NCBI RefSeq assembly: GCF_045062745.1
Contig: NZ_JBJGED010000001.1
Coordinates: forward strand, 62,001-126,000
Direction of reading: 5' to 3'
DNA: 64,000 bases
Source of the DNA: Paenibacillus_AA sp045062745
GTDB lineage: Bacteria > Bacillota > Bacilli > Paenibacillales > NBRC-103111
How positions within the stretch are numbered: the first letter of the stretch is position 1; every line of letters begins with the position of its first letter. Made by a program: the position numbers and the translations under genes. The notes below the pieces were generated by a model. It was not told the DNA's origin, searched no databases, and worked only from the letters and a program-made list of their open reading frames with translations. Shown one piece after another: positions 60,301-64,000 of the stretch.

Positions 60301-63300
60301 CACGTTGCCTGCTGCCGCTTTGCCGCCCGGGCTCGAGCCTCCGTCCGAACCGGCGATGCGGCGAACGTTCGTCCCGAAGCTTACCGTGCCGGCCAGGTCT
60401 CCGGACTCGCTGTACAAGCTTTGCTCGCCCAGTCCGGCGGTCGCCGGCAGCATGCCGGGTACCAACCGGGCGGAAGCGATCTTGGGCAGCTTATCGCCCC
60501 ACTTGTATTCGAAGCCGATCGGGATGCCGATAATTTCCGCTTGCCCTTTGACCCGCTCGGTGCTGAGCTCGCCCTCCGCGGAGCCGAGCACCAAGCCTCC
60601 GACCAGCGGAATCGCCTTAGGCACTTTGACATCGACCTTCCCGCCGCCGGCCATATAGATCGGGCCGAACAACCCGCTGCGGGAAGCGTCGTAGGACAGG
60701 ACGAAGTACACCTCGCCTTCGATAATATCCAGAATCTCCAGCTTCGCTCCCGCCCGGAGCGTAACGCCGAATTGACTCCAGCTCTTTGCGTCGGCGAACT
60801 CGATGCTGCCGCTCACTTCCTTGAGAATCGGGAATTTCGCGATCTCGAACTCGCCGGAAAATTCCACGCCGCGCATCGACAGCCCGAGCGTGACGTTGTC
60901 GGCGGAGATCACCTTCGCCACGCTCATGCCTCCGACTATTACGAGCTTGAGCGGCGGCAAGAAATTGAAGTTGCCCATAAGCGAATCGTACATGTTGCGG
61001 AAGCCGCCGCCGCCCTTCGTTATGTAGGCGACCGGCGTAGTGGGGATGAGCGGAATTCCCGGCTCGGCCCCCACGACGAAGATGAAATTGTCCGGAATCG
61101 GGACTCCGCTCTCGGTGAAGCGCAACGTAAGCAAGCCGTTCACTTCCACGACCTTGAACTCGACGTTCGCTTCGATCTCGAACTTGCGGTCGAACGTATC
61201 GAGCAGCACGCGTCCGCTGGCGCCCAGGTCGAGCCCGGGCACCATGCCGTCCGGCAGCCCGGCGTTGCCTTCGGCGCGCAGGCCCAGGAAGCCGAACGTC
61301 CCGGCGCGGCCGAACAGATCGGTCTGCTGGCGGATGCCGAACCGGGCTTCATCCAAGTCGAGGCCCAATTCGAACTCGCCTTCCTCCTCTTCATCCTCTC
61401 CGTCACCAGAAGAACCGGGGGAGCCCGATGAACCCGAGGAGCCCGATGAACCGGAAGATCCCGATGAACCCGAGGAGCCCGATTGCGGGTTCTCCTCATC
61501 CCCCGACTTCCCGGCGTTGAAGTTCATCGACACCTTGCCTCCGAAAGAGATGCTCTCGTGCCCGATGACGGCGTTCTTCATCTCGACCTCGAAGAAGCCC
61601 ATCTGCTGAATGAGCGACAGTCCCTTCAGCACGTCCCAGCCGATCTCGATCGGCTGCTGCCCCGCATCTTCGTCCGCCTCCAGCGCATAGCGCGTGCCAT
61701 CCGTCAGTTCGATCCCGAACGGACCGAAGGCGAACGGGAATCCCGGAATCGACAGCACGCCGTTCCCGCTCAAACTGACGTAATCCTCGTCATGATCGGC
61801 ATCGCTCGCCCGCTTTTGTACGACGATCTTTTGCGACGCCAGACCAAAGATCGCGCTCAATTCCTCAGACGTGTCGTAGCGAACGGCGGCATTGATCGTG
61901 GCGCCGGCGCCGATCTCGTAGATGGGCTGCTCGCCCGCCAGGGCGGTAATCGCCCCCCGAATTTCCAGCAGCACCGCCTTGTCGTCCGGCGTGCCGGCCC
62001 GAACGTACTGCTCCTGGAGCTCCTTCAGCTTCACCTCGCTCTCGACGGGAACGATCGAATACCGCTCCGCCCCGGCTCCCTGCTCGCCACGGCTCGGGCT
62101 GATGTTCTCGCCGACGACGAGCAGGATGCCGTAGCTCCTCGGCCTGAACCTCTCGTCCAGCGTGAACTCGATCCGCTTCTCGAACGTACCGTACACGCCG
62201 GCGGCGAGACGCAGCTTATACATGCCCGGCTCGGACTTGAGTGACGGCCACAGCGTATCGGCCAGTCGAACCGAGATCGTCTTGTCGTCATGAATGGTGA
62301 CATCCTGCCCGGGCACGGTCACCTCCGCCCCGTCCCGCTCGCGGACCATCGACACGCGCCAGTCGGACGTTCCCTTCAAGACTTCGAAGCCCTTGCCCTG
62401 CAGCGAGATCGTCGGATTCGCGTCCAGCATATAGGCTTTGCGAGGCAGCGCCTCAAGCAGCTGAACGTCCGGAATTCGGCCGGAGAGCGCCGGCACGACG
62501 ACGAACGACGCCTGTATGCTCTCCTCGCCTCCATCCGCCTGGACGACAACTTGGTACGGCGCGGCTTTGTATGCGTATTGCGGTTTCGCCTTCACCTTCC
62601 AGCCGACCGACTTCACCTCGCCCTTGGCCAGCGGACCGACCGTCTTGGTACGCCGCTCCCCTTCCGCGAGCTCCAGCTCGACCGGCAGGCCGAGCACCGC
62701 CGTGACCGAGTCGTGCGACACCGAACGGTCGATCGAATTGTCGATATCGACGCGAATCTCGAACGGCTCTTCCCGGTAGCCGTTACGCGCCGCGTTCAGA
62801 GTCAGCTGCTTGGGCGTGGCCAGTTGAATCTGATATGTCGCCTGCTTCTGCGAAGTGAAGAAGCTGCCCAGCCCATAGTACGTCTCGAACACGCGCTCCC
62901 CGCCGGGTGCGATCGACGACGGATCCCAATACAGCGCCACCGCGCTGTCGGCGGACCCGTACCGGTTGTTCGCGGTCGTGAAATCGAGATTCGGATCGAT
63001 CGCATAGTCCCATTTGGTCTCGGAGATGCCGTTCCAATGCGCGATAATCATCCGATTGGGGGCGGCATTGCCCCATCCCTGGGTGAAGCCGTACGACAAC
63101 ACCTTCGGGCCCACGGGATTGTCCGTCGCCTTCCAGTAAGACGGCATCGAACCCTCGATCTTCGTCTCCGTCCGGAAGTAATCCGTCCGTCCCGCCACGG
63201 AGATCGGAGCGGAGTCGACGGGGCCCAGCATCGTATCGAGCAAGATCCGTGTCCCGACGGATATGCTTCGGTTCGTCGTGTTTTTGACTTTATACGAAAC

Positions 63301-63765
63301 CTTCACATTCCCTGCATTCGGATTCGTGGAGTCCTCCACCAAAGTGAGCGTTTGGATAATATCGAGGCCTTCGGCCTTCCAGACCGATTGATTCGTCGCC
63401 CCGTCATTCACCGGACTCGTGGCGAGCGAGCCGTTCAGACCAAGGAATCCGTAGCCGTTGCCGTAGATCAAGTCTTTGCCGTCAATGCGGAACGTCGTGA
63501 ATGATGTCTCCGGCCATTCGTCCCGGAACAGCAGCGGCTTGTCGTTGTCGCCCGCCTTGAGCGGCGAGCCTTCTTTGGTCTTGATGCTGAAGCGGCCCGT
63601 GTTCGCGTTCACCGCAACGTCGAGATAAGCATTGCCCACCGTCACGATCGACGGGACCGCGGCGACGGTGGCGGCGTGAATCCCGCTTGCGGGCAGCGCC
63701 AATGTAAGACAGAGCGCAATAGCGACGACAAATTGGATAATGGAGCGCGAAGTCCGTTTTCTCAT
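57313..63765 (-). CDS. Giant S-layer-homology surface protein
   Basis: 2150 residues. Sec signal peptide (about 1-31, ending SGIHAATV). N-terminal beta-rich region (about 35-330) of unknown family, then further beta-rich Ig-like regions. A Gly-Ser-Ser linker (about 759-788) followed by an acidic stretch EDEEEEGEFE lies near the middle. A fibronectin-III-like domain (about 1355-1450), a glucodextranase-B/Ig-like domain (about 1570-1650) and a Big_2-like domain (about 1680-1760) follow, then three C-terminal SLH domains (about 1960-2150). SLH repeats anchor the protein to pyruvylated wall polysaccharide. No enzymatic domain was recognised. The start overlaps the end of the upstream gene by 4 bases (ATGA), so the two are co-translated. 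Probably adhesive or structural. Confidence 0.88.
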   Translation of the reverse strand: MRKRTSRSIIQFVVAIALCLTLALPASGIHAATVAAVPSIVTVGNAYLDVAVNANTGRFSIKTKEGSPLKAGDNDKPLLFRDEWPETSFTTFRIDGKDLIYGNGYGFLGLNGSLATSPVNDGATNQSVWKAEGLDIIQTLTLVEDSTNPNAGNVKVSYKVKNTTNRSISVGTRILLDTMLGPVDSAPISVAGRTDYFRTETKIEGSMPSYWKATDNPVGPKVLSYGFTQGWGNAAPNRMIIAHWNGISETKWDYAIDPNLDFTTANNRYGSADSAVALYWDPSSIAPGGERVFETYYGLGSFFTSQKQATYQIQLATPKQLTLNAARNGYREEPFEIRVDIDNSIDRSVSHDSVTAVLGLPVELELAEGERRTKTVGPLAKGEVKSVGWKVKAKPQYAYKAAPYQVVVQADGGEESIQASFVVVPALSGRIPDVQLLEALPRKAYMLDANPTISLQGKGFEVLKGTSDWRVSMVRERDGAEVTVPGQDVTIHDDKTISVRLADTLWPSLKSEPGMYKLRLAAGVYGTFEKRIEFTLDERFRPRSYGILLVVGENISPSRGEQGAGAERYSIVPVESEVKLKELQEQYVRAGTPDDKAVLLEIRGAITALAGEQPIYEIGAGATINAAVRYDTSEELSAIFGLASQKIVVQKRASDADHDEDYVSLSGNGVLSIPGFPFAFGPFGIELTDGTRYALEADEDAGQQPIEIGWDVLKGLSLIQQMGFFEVEMKNAVIGHESISFGGKVSMNFNAGKSGDEENPQSGSSGSSGSSGSSGSSGSSGSPGSSGDGEDEEEEGEFELGLDLDEARFGIRQQTDLFGRAGTFGFLGLRAEGNAGLPDGMVPGLDLGASGRVLLDTFDRKFEIEANVEFKVVEVNGLLTLRFTESGVPIPDNFIFVVGAEPGIPLIPTTPVAYITKGGGGFRNMYDSLMGNFNFLPPLKLVIVGGMSVAKVISADNVTLGLSMRGVEFSGEFEIAKFPILKEVSGSIEFADAKSWSQFGVTLRAGAKLEILDIIEGEVYFVLSYDASRSGLFGPIYMAGGGKVDVKVPKAIPLVGGLVLGSAEGELSTERVKGQAEIIGIPIGFEYKWGDKLPKIASARLVPGMLPATAGLGEQSLYSESGDLAGTVSFGTNVRRIAGSDGGSSPGGKAAAGNVRTLSASQTYTVPMPAQQEIALLELKYNGTLPNVQVQDPSGRDYPLIPDTNYLTQTISAQDSQSGTEEKRVYVSFRQPAAGNWTITSDQPLVWSLMDVAVPASFDSVTATKLGAQQVKVDWQASHVADETVSLFLANDNERDPGTLLAEGIPAAAGTTVVTLPEAMPGGTYYIRAVLAKSGAHLSNAYSGTAFSHTNPHQPSAPQQVTVSPAGSGLFRVAWETAQPPDGYTIQLLQANGRPVASAGPVEVAGAERQALVGGTMKDASGGTIGLVPGAEYRVSIAGYKLVGEAKVYSEPVVSAASYLPTPAPPRVTLTPLQRDLAPIVNQYGANGQFAYVVKDPSFNLKLESFSPSNPVVRTLVKVNQTTVGTYGGSAWTQSIPLTEGTNLIEVLAENAGGDKTLTGIRVVSDTTGPDLKVESPRPGAVVASGSLLVKGAAEPGSAVTVDSQSVSIDARGQFERSVSLDGYLSKSIVIAARDDAGNETKTTVEAMNVAAGGFTELMLRPVLPPGSPAELDEHGVLKLPAQNDIALQAVGIDSSGREYAIDPAGVEWSIILGEAYGAVSEQGLLSARDQGELVVKASYAVTNDFAFEDTLIVNIGKPSGAPSDPVIDYGNWYTPPAPQDDSPGDPGSPPPPPTVPPKGTEEAVKNTLEAILKQLIEREHNVKFVASAAVSPNRETILRVQDNAVIRIAAQPLADNVGLGAGVVTNPAAYAADGVKIVGDIYEFQFDKPVMLTQPAELTVRFDLTAVPDIHRTAIYWWNERTKQWEFVGGTINPVEGTITVSLPHFSKYALVYNANLPQFEDMHDRWSRDPVYRLASIGAVNGVENGRALLYEPERSITRQEFIKIALGALGNERSNAALPADFADRDHVAAWAQPYVAAAIARGWLGGTTRGDGRLYLEPANPISRAEAIAIVGRLLKAEPGLSTVGAGIGGSFLDSADIPPWASDFVPQLVGLGILGGYPDGTLRPAAPITREEAAALISRLLDARR
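61402..61482 (-). repeat. 9-bp repeat array encoding the Gly-Ser-Ser linker
   Basis: About nine near-identical 9-base units of the type GGCTCCTCG (read on the minus strand), with alternating third-base changes, encode (Gly-Ser-Ser)n with one Gly-Ser-Pro. Copy number could vary by replication slippage without frameshift, changing the linker length of the surface protein. Confidence 0.75.
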
Positions 63766-64000
63766 AAGCCGCTAGCCCCTCCCTGCCGAACGGATTCAGG
63801 CAAAATATAGATGTGGACCAGCTTCGTCTGCCGTTCCTGGTCCTGCACGTAGAACGTGTAGTACCCGTACTCCGAGATCGGCAGACCAGCCTGCTCGACC
63901 AAGGTGCGGGCCAGCTTGAAGTCTCCTTTGGCCTTGAAGCCGCGCAACCATTTTACGGTATTCGCACCCTGCGTGCCGAATGCCTTCAGTTGGATCGCGT
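63762..64000 (-). CDS. C-terminal part of a secreted Ig-like/beta-sandwich protein, continues beyond the window
   Basis: The frame is open from the window end to the stop at 63762, 78 residues seen, without a start codon inside. The seen part reads GANTVKWLRGFKAKGDF and later YGYYTFYVQDQERQTKL, which matches the closing strands of bacterial Ig-like domains found in large surface proteins. It ends PESVRQGGASGL, overlapping the SLH-protein start by 4 bases. Likely the first gene of a surface-protein operon. Confidence 0.6.
   Translation of the reverse strand, partial: AIQLKAFGTQGANTVKWLRGFKAKGDFKLARTLVEQAGLPISEYGYYTFYVQDQERQTKLVHIYILPESVRQGGASGL

Noticed and set aside
59929..61431. 500-codon open frame on the plus strand
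   Set aside because: Antisense shadow of the SLH-protein gene, rich in Arg, His and Glu with no domain pattern.
1..64000. tRNA, rRNA, integrase or insertion sequence
   Set aside because: Looked for conserved TTCGA T-loop and CCA ends, transposase DDE motifs and tyrosine-recombinase boxes; none convincing.

Overview
The window looks like a chromosomal segment of a spore-forming, moderately GC-rich Firmicute of the Paenibacillus/Cohnella type. Evidence: repeated CUT1 (LplB/YtcP-type) sugar ABC transporter operons, each beside a very large membrane-anchored AraC regulator; a YesM/YesN-type two-component pair; an SspH small acid-soluble spore protein; a YyaC-type spore protease relative; a very large S-layer-homology protein; and consistently good AGGAGG ribosome-binding sites. 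I saw no rRNA, tRNA, CRISPR array or transposase.

Layout. 1-5.5 kb: sugar ABC operon (lipoprotein binding protein, two permeases, the last cut by the window edge) with a divergent AraC-type sensor-regulator. 5.6-8.4 kb: DegT-type aminotransferase and a 14-TM MFS exporter. 8.4-14 kb: small metabolic, spore and redox genes, including a YodB/CatR-like one-cysteine HxlR regulator divergent from a DoxX (CatD-like) gene, sspH, yyaC, a GT2 glycosyltransferase and a DUF1128 gene. 14-18.7 kb: a GT-C-type membrane protein and a two-component system. 18.97-23.9 kb: an AT-rich insertion carrying one gene, a ~1645-residue STAND-type NTPase with a C-terminal phospholipase-D-like domain. This is the most promising candidate for an undescribed (probably anti-phage or conflict) system. 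24.5-28.9 kb: a small operon of a P-loop kinase, an APH-type phosphotransferase, a GNAT remnant and a lipoprotein, then TetR and GNAT genes. 29-33.4 kb: an orphan ParB-like protein with a 36-bp tandem repeat, an ECF sigma factor fused to a large C-terminal region ending in VOC domains, and a nucleotidyltransferase.

33.4-39.2 kb: second sugar ABC operon (permease, permease, binding protein, AraC regulator in one direction). 39.5-42 kb: small membrane and secreted proteins and a DUF5946 gene. 42.1-44.9 kb: SGNH hydrolase and a two-gene ABC exporter. 45.0-47.6 kb: a ZTP (pfl) riboswitch with an intrinsic terminator ahead of an atypical serine hydroxymethyltransferase, followed by a sulfite-oxidase-like molybdoenzyme. 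47.6-52.6 kb: a glycan-use cluster (binding lipoprotein, Tat-exported beta-helix protein, GH26 hydrolase; divergent AraC regulator) with no permeases. 52.8-57.1 kb: small genes, a truncated multicopper oxidase, an SGNH hydrolase, an intergenic repeat cluster and an aldo/keto reductase. 57.3-64 kb: a 2150-residue S-layer-anchored surface protein, translationally coupled to an upstream gene cut by the window end.

The transport loci, extracellular hydrolases and surface protein fit a soil or plant-associated polysaccharide degrader. CcpA cre-like palindromes lie in the promoter regions of all three sugar-binding-protein loci. All functional calls are made by reading the protein sequences; no database search was run.
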